Origin: JANMZO01 sp963763135
Lineage (GTDB): Bacteria > Actinomycetota > Acidimicrobiia > Acidimicrobiales > JANYDT01
Length of the DNA stretch: 64,000 nt
Direction: 5' to 3'
Assembly (NCBI GenBank): GCA_963763135.1
Contig: CAVXNJ010000009.1
Coordinates: 620,001 to 684,000, forward strand
A program made the translations under genes and the position numbers. The notes under the pieces were generated by a model. That model saw nothing but the letters and a program-made list of their open reading frames with translations, did no database searches and was not told the DNA's origin. The first letter of the stretch is position 1. Every line of letters begins with the position of its first letter. This document shows positions 8,043 to 17,648 of the stretch, one piece after another.

Positions 8043-10665
8043 GTGGGATTCATTAAGCGGGCAGAACGGCGAAAATTCTCTCTGGTGGGTGGGGCGTGGT
8101 CACTGTCCGCGGCCTTGTGTGGGTTGGTTGCGATTGGACTAGGTACGTCGGCCGGCGCACAGACGACGGACCTCACGGTGTTCAGATCGTCGCTGTCGGC
8201 CACGTTCGGCGATCGCTCCACAAGCCCGCGGTCATTTGCTGCGTACGCACCAAACGGCGGAACCGCTTCGACTCACGATGGTCCGGTTATGTCGTTCGAA
8301 CCGGTTCCATGGTCGGGCCTGTCGTTTGTAGGACCTGATGAGGCAATCTCGTCGTACGGGTCGCTTCGTTTCTGGGTCAATGGCGGGGCGTCGGGTGGCC
8401 AACAGTTCACGGTCGAAGTCAAAAGCAACAATCAACTGATCGCCGGTTCGAGCATTGAAGCCCTGGTCGGCCACCCCCTTGCTCCGTCGACCTGGACGGA
8501 GGTTGTTCTGCCGATTCCGCAGCGAAGCCTCGTGCACAGCCTTACGACGTTCAACGAAGTCGCGTTTTACGCCGACACGTCAGTCCAACACGGCACCGTG
8601 TATATCGATGACGTCGAGTTGTTTCACCGGAGTTCAGGTTCCGACGGCACCGGAGTGGTTCCCGTGTTTCCATCCGCGTCTCCGGCATGTCTCGACCGCA
8701 CGGTCCGGATCATGCCGGTTGGGGATTCGCTGACCGAGTATCCCGATTCGTACCGTGGCCCGCTATACCGGTTGCTCGTCGACGAGGGTTGGAACGTCAA
8801 CTTCGTCGGATCGCAGAGCGCTACTCCGACCGGCGGCGGAGACCCCGATCACGAAGGGCATGGCGGTGCCCCGATTGGACCCGGCGGACCGAACAACATG
8901 GCCGACAACGTCGTTGGTTGGATGGCCTCGGCGGCCCCCGATGTGGTTCTCCTCGACGTCGGGGCGAACGATGTCGGCGCTCGTCGCTCCCTCGCGATCG
9001 CGGCCCCGAAGAAGTACCTCGATCTCGTGAATCAGATCACGGCGGCGAGTCCGCGCACGGTCGTGCTCCTCGGCGATGTTCCACCCAACGGATGGAACGT
9101 CGACAACTTTGCTGAACAGAAAGATCTCAATGCCATGGCGGCGGCCATCGGCGACTCGTCGACATCCGACAACGTGGTGCACGTCCCGATCTGGCCCCGA
9201 CTTCGCGCCGGCTGGTCGACCGCCGTCGACACCTACGACAATGTGCATTTCACCGTGTCCGGAGGCGAGCGGTTCGCTACGGCCTGGCTGCCCGAGATCC
9301 GAGAGGTCCTCAGCCTGTTGCGCTGTGGCGGAACCACTTCGGTTCCCACCACCTCTACGACGACTCTTGTCGTATCGACGACTACTCCTGTCGTATCGAC
9401 GACGACCACAGCGCCAGCGACAACAACGACCGGGCCTTCGGCAACCACAACGACCGGGCCTTCGGCAACCACAACGACCGGGCCTTCGGCAACCACAACG
9501 TCGACGGTGACCACGATGACGACGACCACCTCGCCGACCGCACCGGGCGGGTTCAGCGTTGGGAACCTGGTCTTCAACGACCTCAACAATGACGGATGGC
9601 TCGGATCCGGCGAGACCGGACTTGGGGGCGTAACGCTTCGGTTGTACAACAACCTTCGACCGACCGGTGCCACGGCTGTCACCGCTGCTGACGGCACGTA
9701 CTCATTCCGGAATCTCACGACGAGCAGCGCCTATCAGGTGTGCGTCGATCCGTTTGGTGCGTTCGTCGGCTCCAACGGATCCGGTGTGGCGAACCGCTTG
9801 GCGGGGGACCCCAGCGCCCACGATCCGAACGACTCGTTCGACAACGATGACAACGCGAAGTTGCAGTGGGACGGTGCGCATTGCACCGGCCACATCATTT
9901 TGGATCTGGCCCGACCCGTAAACAACCGGGTCGACATCGGACTCTTCAATCCGCAGGGTGGTACGGGTCCATCGACCACGTCGTCGACATCAACAACCAC
10001 GCCGTCAACAACCACGCCGTCGACAACCACGCAGTCGACAACCTCAACATCGACAACCGCGCCGTCGACTACGTCGATCGCACCAAGCGTGCCAACCACG
10101 ACCTCGACACCACCCAAGACCTCGACCACGACCCGCGCCACGACCACGACCTCAACCCCGGCAACCTCGACCACAACGAGCACCGCGGCGCCAACGACGA
10201 CCACCACGCGCAACGACGACCACGTCAACGACGACCACGTCAACGACGACACCCGGCAACACCTATTCGATCGGCAATCAGGTATTCGAAGACCGCAACA
10301 ACAACGGTGTGTTCGACGCGAACGAATTCGGCATGTCGGGCGTGACCATTCGGCTTCGCTACAACGAGCAGCAGACCGGACGCAGCATCGTGACCGGCAC
10401 GCCGGGAACCTACCTCTTCGCCGGACTTTCGGCCGGTACGGAGTACCAGGTGTGCGTCGACATGCCGACGGGTTTCACGGGTTCGACCGGAACATCCGTG
10501 TTGCCGCCCGGCACCGACGACAAATCCGCCGATGCCAACGACAGTGTCGACAATGACGACAACGGGAAATACCTGTGGGAGGGCAGTCACTGCTCGAGCC
10601 ACATCATCGTTGACCCGCTCCGCCCTTCGAATCTCCGAGTCGACATAGGCCTCGTTCGTCGCTGA
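8043..10665 (+). CDS. secreted SGNH hydrolase with two SdrD_B-like domains, interrupted by a +1 frameshift
   Basis: A secreted multidomain protein. A signal peptide (hydrophobic, ending near TSAGA at residue 38) is followed by a beta-rich jelly-roll-like region (about 45-215), an SGNH/GDSL hydrolase domain (about 220-430) with GDSLTE near 227, DVGANDVG near 304 and DNVHF near 398, a Thr-rich linker (433-500), an SdrD_B-like domain (503-638) with a Ca-binding-like DLNNDG loop, a second Thr-rich linker, and a second SdrD_B-like domain (DRNNNG loop) ending RVDIGLVRR. The second domain is in the next frame: frame 0 reads Thr-rich until 10208 and frame +1 reads Thr-rich from 10210, so one surplus base near 10209 breaks the gene. 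Unshifted, the product ends in nonsense at 10556; corrected, it is about 873 residues. It may be an ester hydrolase acting on extracellular polysaccharide. Start is GTG with a good ribosome binding site. Confidence 0.8.
9423..9500 (+). repeat. 24-bp tandem repeat encoding TTGPSATT units
   Basis: Three perfect copies of a 24-base unit (9423-9494, with a partial fourth) encode repeated eight-residue TTTGPSAT blocks in the first Thr-rich linker of the SGNH hydrolase. The length is a multiple of three, so copy-number change would alter linker length and keep the frame. Confidence 0.9.
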
Positions 10666-10957
10666 GGCTCGGGCTTCTGACCGCCCGGGTCACGGCCATG
10701 CGGCGTAAGGGGCCGACCCCACGTGCGCGGCGCCGGATGAACGGTCGTTCGAAAGTGATCGACCGTACTGATGCATTCGTCCCTGTGGGGTAGCGAAAGT
10801 CCTGCCGATTATGGGTTCGTGGCCCCAGAAAAGACGACGGAACGTACGCATGGGATCGCGGGCTGCTGCTCGAACGGTGTCGCGTCCGGCGAAGTGTTCC
10901 GCGTTCGGGCCCGGTTTGGTTGTTGCCGCCGAGCGGTTGAGCCCATGAAGGCGCGTC

Positions 10958-12727
10958 ATGGCTGATGAGCCCAACGACCGACGACGCTCCATCCAGATTG
11001 CATTCGTCAGCACGCTTTTTCTGCTGGGTGGTCTGTATGTATGGACGCGTCTGCCCGACGAGAGCCTGCTGGGTCAAAATGTTGTGCGACCGTTCACCGT
11101 CGCGACCTTGCTCTTCGCGTTCTGGGTTTCAGAGCTGTTCGTGGCCCGGGTCGCCGTGCGAACCGGATCGCACTCGTTTTCGCCGAGCGACCTCGCTCTC
11201 ATCTGCGGAATCCTGATAGTTCCGCCGAAAGCCGTGGCCTTTTCCGCGGTCGTCGGCCTTGGGGTGTCGCTTGCCTTTCGCCTTTCTTCGGCCCCTCTGC
11301 GGATCTACTTCAATGTCGGGCAGACCGCGTTCTCCTCGTCGTGCGGGTTGGCCGTGGCGGCCCTGTTGGCTGACGGGCGCACCGACCCCTCGACCCGGGT
11401 ATGGATGGCGGCGATGGCCGGCGGCATCACCGCCGCAGCCATCGGTTCGTTGGCGGTCGACATCGCCGTGACCATCAGCGATGGTCGTGCGCAGCTTCTT
11501 TCGTTCGGCCGGTCGCTCGCGTTTTCGGCGGCTGCGTCGCTCGGCGCAGGGAGTTTGGGCGTGCTGGTCGTCTGGGCGTCGCGCATCGACCGTTCGGTGC
11601 TGGCGTTGGTGTTACCCCCGATGGGCATTACGTTCCTGGCGCTTCGTGCGAGCCTCCAGCAGAAGCAGAACCGCGAGGAAGTCGAATTCCTTTACGGCGC
11701 GCTCCGGGCGTTGTCGAACGAACGTGACATTGCGAGAGGGCTGACGATCGTCGCGAAGTCGCTCCGCGATACCTTGCGAGCGAAGGACGTGACGATCAGC
11801 CTGCACGCACACGCGGGCTGGCACGTGCTCGACGAAGAGGCCCAACGTCTGTCGGTCGCTGAGACTCCCCGGCGTTTACCGGAGCAGGGGAGTCGTTGCG
11901 AATCTGAAGGCAACGGATCGGTTCTTCGAAGACGCATCGACGGTAGCGAAGGTGTTCTCGGGCTGGTGGAGGTCGGCATGAAATCCATCGGCCGGACCGG
12001 TTTCGATCGACACGACCAGCACCGACTCGATCAACTGGCGGACCAACTTGGTGTGCACCTCGAGAACTCCGGCCTGTCGCGTTCGCTCGCCCAATTGGAA
12101 CAGGCGGAGGCGATGCTTCGGACCCAGGTGGAGACCGATCATCTCACTGGATTGAACAACCGGGCCTGGCTTCACGAGCAGTCGCTGCACGCCCCGCCCC
12201 GGGCTGTTGTGCTTATTGACCTCGACGGCTTCAAAGCGGTCAACGACACACTCGGTCACGAGGCCGGCGATCGGGTCTTGTCAGCGGTGGGCCGGCAGCT
12301 CCAGGCCATCATCCCCGAGGGTTGGACGGCGGTTCGACTGGGCGGTGATGAGTTCGCGGTGGTCGACTTCGGAGCGACGAGGGCCGAGCGCGGCGAGGTC
12401 GAGGATCTCGTCACCCTCATCGAGGAGCGCAGTATCGAGCGGGATCTGCTGCGTAGCGATGATGTCCGTTTGGGTGCCAGTGCTGGAGCGGCGGTACGAA
12501 GTCGTGACAGCGACGATCTCGATGAACTACTACGACGCGCCGATTCGGCGATGTACGCGGCGAAGCGGGCGCGGAAGCATCGTGTGGCCGACGAACGTGA
12601 CACCGAGGGGCGTGTTTCCCTCGATGCGATGACCGAGGTGGATGTAACTGTTGAGCATCGGGTGGTTGATAGTCGGGCGGGTGACGTGGGGTCGAAAATG
12701 CGGGTCGAACTTCCCGTCGGGGACTGA
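10958..12727 (+). CDS. membrane-bound diguanylate cyclase (GGDEF protein)
   Basis: A 589-residue enzyme predicted to make cyclic di-GMP. Residues 15-225 hold about seven or eight membrane segments resembling a MASE-type sensor. Residues 235-370 look like a degenerate GAF-type sensory region beginning at the coiled LQQKQNREEVEFLYGALRAL. The GGDEF domain (about 385-545) has the DHLTGLNNR opening, the metal site VLIDLDGFKAVND and an intact RLGGDEF near residue 461, so it should be active. No RxxD inhibitory site precedes GGDEF. A basic tail (KRARKHR) and about 45 variable residues follow. The 292-base gap upstream (10666-10957) contains a 7-bp inverted repeat (10741-10747 with 10760-10766) and no gene. 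Confidence 0.92.
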   Translation: MADEPNDRRRSIQIAFVSTLFLLGGLYVWTRLPDESLLGQNVVRPFTVATLLFAFWVSELFVARVAVRTGSHSFSPSDLALICGILIVPPKAVAFSAVVGLGVSLAFRLSSAPLRIYFNVGQTAFSSSCGLAVAALLADGRTDPSTRVWMAAMAGGITAAAIGSLAVDIAVTISDGRAQLLSFGRSLAFSAAASLGAGSLGVLVVWASRIDRSVLALVLPPMGITFLALRASLQQKQNREEVEFLYGALRALSNERDIARGLTIVAKSLRDTLRAKDVTISLHAHAGWHVLDEEAQRLSVAETPRRLPEQGSRCESEGNGSVLRRRIDGSEGVLGLVEVGMKSIGRTGFDRHDQHRLDQLADQLGVHLENSGLSRSLAQLEQAEAMLRTQVETDHLTGLNNRAWLHEQSLHAPPRAVVLIDLDGFKAVNDTLGHEAGDRVLSAVGRQLQAIIPEGWTAVRLGGDEFAVVDFGATRAERGEVEDLVTLIEERSIERDLLRSDDVRLGASAGAAVRSRDSDDLDELLRRADSAMYAAKRARKHRVADERDTEGRVSLDAMTEVDVTVEHRVVDSRAGDVGSKMRVELPVGD

Positions 12728-12920
12728 TCACAGACACGTCCATCCCATGGCGGATCGGTCGAAATTAGTTTGTACACATAGTATTGGATCGAGCATCGGA
12801 TCGCCTGGATCACCTGATCCCCCCGGTCGCGGTGCGGTGAACCGTGAGAAGCGATTGGGTCGATATCGACTGATCCGGGTGTGCGATTGCGATTCTTTCG
12901 AGTCAGTTGCTTTTTAAAAC

Positions 12921-12939
12921 CCACTATGTAATACAGTGG
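12921..12939 (+). promoter_or_regulatory. operator-like palindrome over the predicted -10 box of hxlR-fbiC
   Basis: CCACT and AGTGG are perfect inverted arms nine bases apart. The hexamer TACAGT (12932-12937) inside it lies eight bases before the ATG at 12946, fitting a leaderless -10 box. A related inverted ACATAGT occurs at 12776-12782. An HxlR protein encoded directly downstream is the natural candidate to bind here, which would give autoregulation. The rest of the gap 12728-12920 is AT-richer than its surroundings and shows no gene. Confidence 0.5.
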
Positions 12940-12945
12940 CTCGCA

Positions 12946-13485
12946 ATGGGGGAGCTCAGCGATTCAGTTCCGGTCGATCGCGCGGCCGACGAACGTTCTA
13001 CGTCCGCGTCGACCGTTCCCGATCCGGTCGACTGTTCAATCGCCGCATCGCTGGCGGTCATCGGTGACCGGTGGACGATGTTGATTCTGCGAGAGGCGTT
13101 TCGCGGCACACGGCGCTTCGACCACTTCCAGCGTGACCTCGGGCTGGCCCGCAACCTGCTTGCCGACCGGTTGAACCGGCTCGTCGAGCATGGTGTGTTT
13201 CATAAGGTGCCTTACCAGGAGCGGCCCGTCCGCTTCGAATATCGACTTACGCCCAAGGGCGTCGACCTCTCACCCTCGCTCGTGGCGTTAATGCGATGGG
13301 GCGACAAGTGGGTGGTTGGCGAAGCCGGTCCGCCGGTGGTGTTGGTACACGACGCGTGCGCAAGCCCCGTCGATCAAGAATTCATCTGCTGGGAGTGCGA
13401 CTGTGTCGTGACGCCCGGCCAACTGCGGAGTCGCCACCCGCGCGCTCCCGAAGGAGACGCCCATGTCCACAACAAACCTGTCTGA
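12946..13485 (+). CDS. HxlR-family transcriptional regulator
   Basis: A 179-residue winged-helix regulator. The HxlR core is clear: Cys30 followed by SIAASLAVIGDRWTMLILRE, the recognition region GTRRFDHFQRDLGLARNLLADR, and the wing YQERPVRFEYRLTPKG. The N-terminal Cys is the residue that senses thiol or electrophile stress in some family members. The C-terminus adds a Cys-rich FICWECDC segment that may bind zinc. I chose ATG 12946, since it follows a TANNNT box by eight bases; an in-frame start at 12907 would lie inside the operator. Its last 23 bases overlap the start of fbiC, so the two are certainly co-transcribed, suggesting control of F420 synthesis. Direct evidence of the target is lacking. 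Confidence 0.88.
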   Translation: MGELSDSVPVDRAADERSTSASTVPDPVDCSIAASLAVIGDRWTMLILREAFRGTRRFDHFQRDLGLARNLLADRLNRLVEHGVFHKVPYQERPVRFEYRLTPKGVDLSPSLVALMRWGDKWVVGEAGPPVVLVHDACASPVDQEFICWECDCVVTPGQLRSRHPRAPEGDAHVHNKPV

Positions 13486-15871
13486 CGCTGCGGACAACGA
13501 AGTCACCTGGTCGACGGCCGCGTTGATGTCGATGACGCTGCCCGAACTGCTGGTCGAAGCTGCTTCGAAACGAACTGCGTCGTTTGGAACCCGGATTACG
13601 TATTCGCCGAAGGTGTTCATACCGTTGACCCGACTGTGCCGCGACACCTGTGGATACTGCACGTTCGCTACGGCGCCCGCGCATGTTCCGTCGGCCTATC
13701 TTTCCATCGACGAAGTTCTGGCTATAGCTCGCGCCGGAGCCCGCCAAGGCTGTCACGAGGCGCTGTTCACGCTCGGCGAACGACCGGAAGAGCGCTACAC
13801 CGTGGCCCGAGAATGGTTGGATGCCAACGGTTACGAGTCGACCGTTCACTACGTGGCTGCGGCGGCGAAGGCTGTGCTGTCGGAGACCGGATTGCTGCCC
13901 CACGCGAACTGCGGAGCGTTGACGAAGGACGAACTGGCAATCCTGCGCCCCGTTTCCGTGAGTCAGGGCATGATGCTCGAATCGCTCAACCCGAACCTCG
14001 AGTGCCACCGGCTAGCTCCCGACAAGGATCCGGCGCGTCGACTTGCCACTCTCGAGGCGGCGGGGGAACTGGGTATTGCCTTTACCACGGGCATTCTCGT
14101 CGGTATCGGTGAAAGCCGCGAGGACCGTATCGTCGCACTCCAGGCGATCGCCGAGTCGCACCGTCGACACGGTCATGTGCAGGAAGTGATCGTGCAGAAC
14201 TTCATGCCGAAAGAACGCACGGTGATGCGTGGTCAGCCGGCGTGTCCCGGCGATGAAGAGTTGTGGTCCCTCGCTGTGGCCCGCCTCGTTCTTCCGTCCG
14301 AGATCCATCTCCAGGCTCCGCCGAACCTCACCGACGATTTCGGTTCATTGCTCGATGCCGGGATCGATGATTGGGGTGGTGTGTCACCGGTGACGGCCGA
14401 CCACGTGAACCCCGAGCGGCCCTGGCCGGATCGCGATCGCCTGCAAGCAGTTACCGAGGAGCGAGGGTTTACGCTCGCTCCCCGGCTCACGATCTACCCC
14501 GAGCGCATCAACCGCCCGGCTGAAGCGGCGAAGTGGCTCGATGAATCGTTGCGGTTCGCGGTGATGGACCGCTCCGATGCGGAAGGGCTCGGGCGAGACG
14601 ACCCCGGCGCGTTCTTTCCCGAGAAGGTCTCCCATTTTGTTGACACCGGCGATGGCGCTGATGTCGTGCTCGTGGGCGACAAGAGCACATCGTGGTACTC
14701 GGGCGCGTCAGTTGCTCCTCTCATCCTGGTCCCGGGTAAATCAAGCGCTGACGGGCGAATCCGCGAGTTGCTTGACGGTGCCCTGGCCTCAGGATTCAAC
14801 GGCGCCGATCTTTCCGAAGACGACATCGTCACCCTGTTCAGCGCACGGGGCCCGGAAGTCGCAGCGGTCGCGGAAACGGCCAATGAACTACGTATACGTA
14901 CCAATGGTGACGTCGTGACCTGGGTCCACAACCGCAACATCAACTACACGAACGTGTGCACTTTCAAGTGCAAGTTCTGTGGGTTCTCGAAGGGCCCGAT
15001 GTCGCTCAACCTGCGTGGCAAACCGTATGTCCTGACTTTGGAAGACATCCAGGAGCGCGTTGCTGAAGGATGGGCGCTCGGAGCGACCGAGGTGACACTT
15101 CAGGGTGGTATCCACCCGGACTTCGACGGCGAGTACTACATCGATGTTTGTAGGGCGGTGAAGGAGGCCGCGCCGGAAATACATGTGCACGGGTTCACGG
15201 CGCTGGAAGTGACCGAAGGTGCGCGTCGTCTGGGCGAGTCGCTCGAGACCTATCTCCAGCGGCTCTTCGATGCCGGCCTTCGATCGCTTCCGGGCACGGC
15301 AGCCGAAATCCTCGACGATGACATCCGGGCGATTCTGTGTCCGGACAAGATCAATACGCAGCAGTGGCTCGACTGCCACGAGATTGCGCACAAAGTCGGG
15401 CTCGGGTCCAACGTCACGATCATGCACGGTTCAGTCGAAGGACCCCGGCACTGGGCCAAACACATCAAGCGCACGACAGCGGTGCAGCAACGAACCGGCG
15501 GTTTCACCGAGTTCATCCCACTTCCGTTCGTTCACATGGCTTCGCCGATCTACCTGCAGCGCAAATCACGCCGCGGCCCGACGTTCCGCGAAGTCGTGCT
15601 CATGCACGCTGTGGGGCGGATCGCCTACCACGGCCTAATCAACAGTGTGCAGGCCAGTTGGGTGAAGATCGGGGTCGACGGCGTGCGTCAGCTGCTGCAG
15701 GCCGGCGTCAATGACCTGGGCGGAACATTGATGAACGAAAACATCTCCCGCGCCGCTGGGGCCACGCATGGTCAGGGCAAGACTCCTGAGGAACTTGCCG
15801 AAATCGTGGCCCCGCTCGGCCGCACCCTTGAGCAACGTACAACACTGTATGGACGCTTACTAACTGTCTGA
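13463..15871 (+). CDS. fbiC: FO synthase, fused CofG/CofH radical-SAM enzyme
   Basis: This 802-residue enzyme makes FO (7,8-didemethyl-8-hydroxy-5-deazariboflavin), the chromophore of coenzyme F420, from tyrosine and a ribityl-diaminouracil. The N-terminal CofG half has the radical-SAM cluster motif C59-x3-C63-x2-C66 (CRDTCGYC), and the CofH half has C499-x3-C503-x2-C506 (CTFKCKFC). Both halves carry the later family blocks (GILVGIGE; TVMRGQPACPGDEELW; ATEVTLQGGIHPDFDG; PGTAAEILDD). The length matches actinobacterial FbiC. A good ribosome binding site (GAAGGAG) lies five to six bases before the ATG, inside the 3' end of hxlR. No other F420 genes are in the window. The region ends at a strong terminator (15938). 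Confidence 0.97.
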   Translation: MSTTNLSDAADNEVTWSTAALMSMTLPELLVEAASKRTASFGTRITYSPKVFIPLTRLCRDTCGYCTFATAPAHVPSAYLSIDEVLAIARAGARQGCHEALFTLGERPEERYTVAREWLDANGYESTVHYVAAAAKAVLSETGLLPHANCGALTKDELAILRPVSVSQGMMLESLNPNLECHRLAPDKDPARRLATLEAAGELGIAFTTGILVGIGESREDRIVALQAIAESHRRHGHVQEVIVQNFMPKERTVMRGQPACPGDEELWSLAVARLVLPSEIHLQAPPNLTDDFGSLLDAGIDDWGGVSPVTADHVNPERPWPDRDRLQAVTEERGFTLAPRLTIYPERINRPAEAAKWLDESLRFAVMDRSDAEGLGRDDPGAFFPEKVSHFVDTGDGADVVLVGDKSTSWYSGASVAPLILVPGKSSADGRIRELLDGALASGFNGADLSEDDIVTLFSARGPEVAAVAETANELRIRTNGDVVTWVHNRNINYTNVCTFKCKFCGFSKGPMSLNLRGKPYVLTLEDIQERVAEGWALGATEVTLQGGIHPDFDGEYYIDVCRAVKEAAPEIHVHGFTALEVTEGARRLGESLETYLQRLFDAGLRSLPGTAAEILDDDIRAILCPDKINTQQWLDCHEIAHKVGLGSNVTIMHGSVEGPRHWAKHIKRTTAVQQRTGGFTEFIPLPFVHMASPIYLQRKSRRGPTFREVVLMHAVGRIAYHGLINSVQASWVKIGVDGVRQLLQAGVNDLGGTLMNENISRAAGATHGQGKTPEELAEIVAPLGRTLEQRTTLYGRLLTV

Positions 15872-15937
15872 CCGGCGACGGCGACACGGATCGAAAACGT
15901 AACCGGATCGGCCATGTAACCGGATCGAAAAAGCAAC

Positions 15938-15985
15938 AGGGTGGCCGTCGAAACGAGCGGCCACCCTGACTGTTTTCACCTTTTG
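15938..15985 (+). terminator. bidirectional intrinsic terminator between fbiC and the TAP hydrolase gene
   Basis: A perfect 10-bp stem (AGGGTGGCCG, 15938-15947, with its complement at 15958-15967) and a 10-base loop is followed by T-rich sequence on the plus strand; on the minus strand the stem is followed by GTTGCTTTTTC. It can therefore end both convergent genes. Confidence 0.85.
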
Positions 15986-16028
15986 TTCGTAATTCCGAGT
16001 GCGATGAGGAAGCGGGAGTTCGCCCGCC

Positions 16029-17612
16029 TCAGCAGACCGAGGGCGGGTTGCTCAGTGCCGTGAGCCAGTTGTTCGATGCTTCAGTGATGCAAGGCTCACC
16101 GCTGAAGGCGGCCGTGTGAACGTAGTCGTCGTAGGTCACCATCTTGGCTCCAAGCTGGCTCGCCAGGCCCTGCGACCATTCGATCGGGGTCCGAAGGTCG
16201 AGTGTGTTTCCGATCACCATGATCTTGGAACCCGCCGTGGTTGAAAGGGCCGCGGTAGGACGCGGTGGCACGGTCCACGCGGAACACGTCGACTCGGTCG
16301 CCCAGTACTCGGCGAACACGAGGAAATGCGGCGCGGCCTTGCGGTAGCGCTCGGCGCGGGCGTCTTTGGAGATGTTCTCTTCGGGGTGGGCCGAGGCGAA
16401 GAAGCCGTCTCGGCAGGCAACGGCTTCATAGCTTCCGTCTTCGTAGCGTGAACTCGAATCGGAGTTGAGGTAGTCGAAGATGCTCAGGGTTGAAGCGGTG
16501 CCGCCCTTGGAAAGATCGCCGAGGGCCCGGGCGAGTGCTGTCCAGCTCAGGCCGAGCAGAATTCCGGTCAATGCCTCAAGATCGTCGCGGTTGATCTTCT
16601 CGGCTCCGATGCCGGTCTGTTCGGCGATGAGCAGCATCTCCTCATAGCGCAGCTTGGTGGTCTTACCTGCGGTCTTCAACGGACATGCGGCGGCGGACGA
16701 TTTTTCGCAGGCGGTCAGGAACTCCGACAGCGATCGCTCCTGCGCTTTCATCTGGTCCTCGCGGGAGGCGACGCCGAACCGGGTTGGATCGACGCCCCCG
16801 TCGAGAATCATCGATCGGATGCTGTTGGGATATTTCTGCGCGTAGAGACCACCGAGGTAGGTGCCCCATGAAAAGCCCAGATAGGAGATCTGCTGCTCGC
16901 CAAGTGCGATGCGCAAGGCTTCGATGTCGTCAGCGGAGTTCGACGTGCTCACGAACGGCAGCACGGAGCCGCTCCTGCTTCCACAGGCCGAGGCGTAGTT
17001 CTTGGAGCGCTCCTCGTCGGTGGCTCCCGTGGGAGAGACGGAGCACAGGACCGGAAGGCTGCGGGTGGTTCCCCGGGGGTCGATTCCGATCACGTCGAAG
17101 CGGTCGCGCATGACCGACGGCATCGATTTGTCGAGGTTCGTGTCGGTCACCATGTCGACGGCCGAGCCGCCCGGACCGCCCGGATTGACAATCAGCACGC
17201 CTAGCCGGTTGCTGGCACGTGCCACCCGGCGGGCAACGCCGATCTGAACTTTGGGCGAAGCCTGATCGTTCGAGTCAAGCAGCGTTGTCAGAACGCCACA
17301 TTCAACGCCGGCTCCGCAGTTCGACCAACTCACGGTGGGAGCGAATGCCGGACCCGTCGGCACCGTCGTCGGAGCCGCAGTCGGCGCTGCCGCCACGGTT
17401 GTGGTGGGTGCCGCTGTGGTGGTCGACGTGGTGGTCGAGGACTTGGTCGTCGAGGTCTTGGTCGTGGCCTTCTTCGTTGATTTCACGGGAGTCTTGGGTT
17501 TCACGGCCTTCTTCGCCGCATCAGCGGGGGATGAGAGCATCACCATCGAAACCGCCAATGCCAAGCACACGGAAATACGCCCTGGATGCTTCATTGTTAC
17601 CGCCACTTTCAT
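16029..17612 (-). CDS. secreted alpha/beta hydrolase, TAP-like (tripeptidyl aminopeptidase type)
   Basis: A 527-residue exported hydrolase. A signal peptide (VCLALAVSMVMLSSPADA) is followed by a Lys/Thr-rich stretch and a TTT linker to about residue 95. The alpha/beta-hydrolase fold follows: NPGGPGGSAVD near 145 (oxyanion loop), GIDPRGTTRS near 175, the nucleophile elbow GFSWGTYLGG near 247, and a C-terminal TAP-like domain with the catalytic Asp in NTLDLRTP and His in YVHTAAFSG. Paired Cys residues suggest disulfides. Relatives remove N-terminal peptides from extracellular proteins. An in-frame ATG at 17594 is an alternative start. It ends at the shared terminator with fbiC. Confidence 0.92.
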   Translation of the reverse strand: MKVAVTMKHPGRISVCLALAVSMVMLSSPADAAKKAVKPKTPVKSTKKATTKTSTTKSSTTTSTTTAAPTTTVAAAPTAAPTTVPTGPAFAPTVSWSNCGAGVECGVLTTLLDSNDQASPKVQIGVARRVARASNRLGVLIVNPGGPGGSAVDMVTDTNLDKSMPSVMRDRFDVIGIDPRGTTRSLPVLCSVSPTGATDEERSKNYASACGSRSGSVLPFVSTSNSADDIEALRIALGEQQISYLGFSWGTYLGGLYAQKYPNSIRSMILDGGVDPTRFGVASREDQMKAQERSLSEFLTACEKSSAAACPLKTAGKTTKLRYEEMLLIAEQTGIGAEKINRDDLEALTGILLGLSWTALARALGDLSKGGTASTLSIFDYLNSDSSSRYEDGSYEAVACRDGFFASAHPEENISKDARAERYRKAAPHFLVFAEYWATESTCSAWTVPPRPTAALSTTAGSKIMVIGNTLDLRTPIEWSQGLASQLGAKMVTYDDYVHTAAFSGEPCITEASNNWLTALSNPPSVC

Positions 17613-17648
17613 CGCCGGTCCGATCGCTTTCGGACGCCACCCGCCTGT

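Noticed and set aside
9233..10252. Long Val-rich minus-strand open frames opposite the SGNH hydrolase linkers
   Set aside because: They are the antisense of Thr codons (ACN read as GTN); composition is explained entirely by the sense repeats.
10666..10957. Possible c-di-GMP riboswitch before the GGDEF gene
   Set aside because: No GEMM-type core was found; only a 7-bp inverted repeat.
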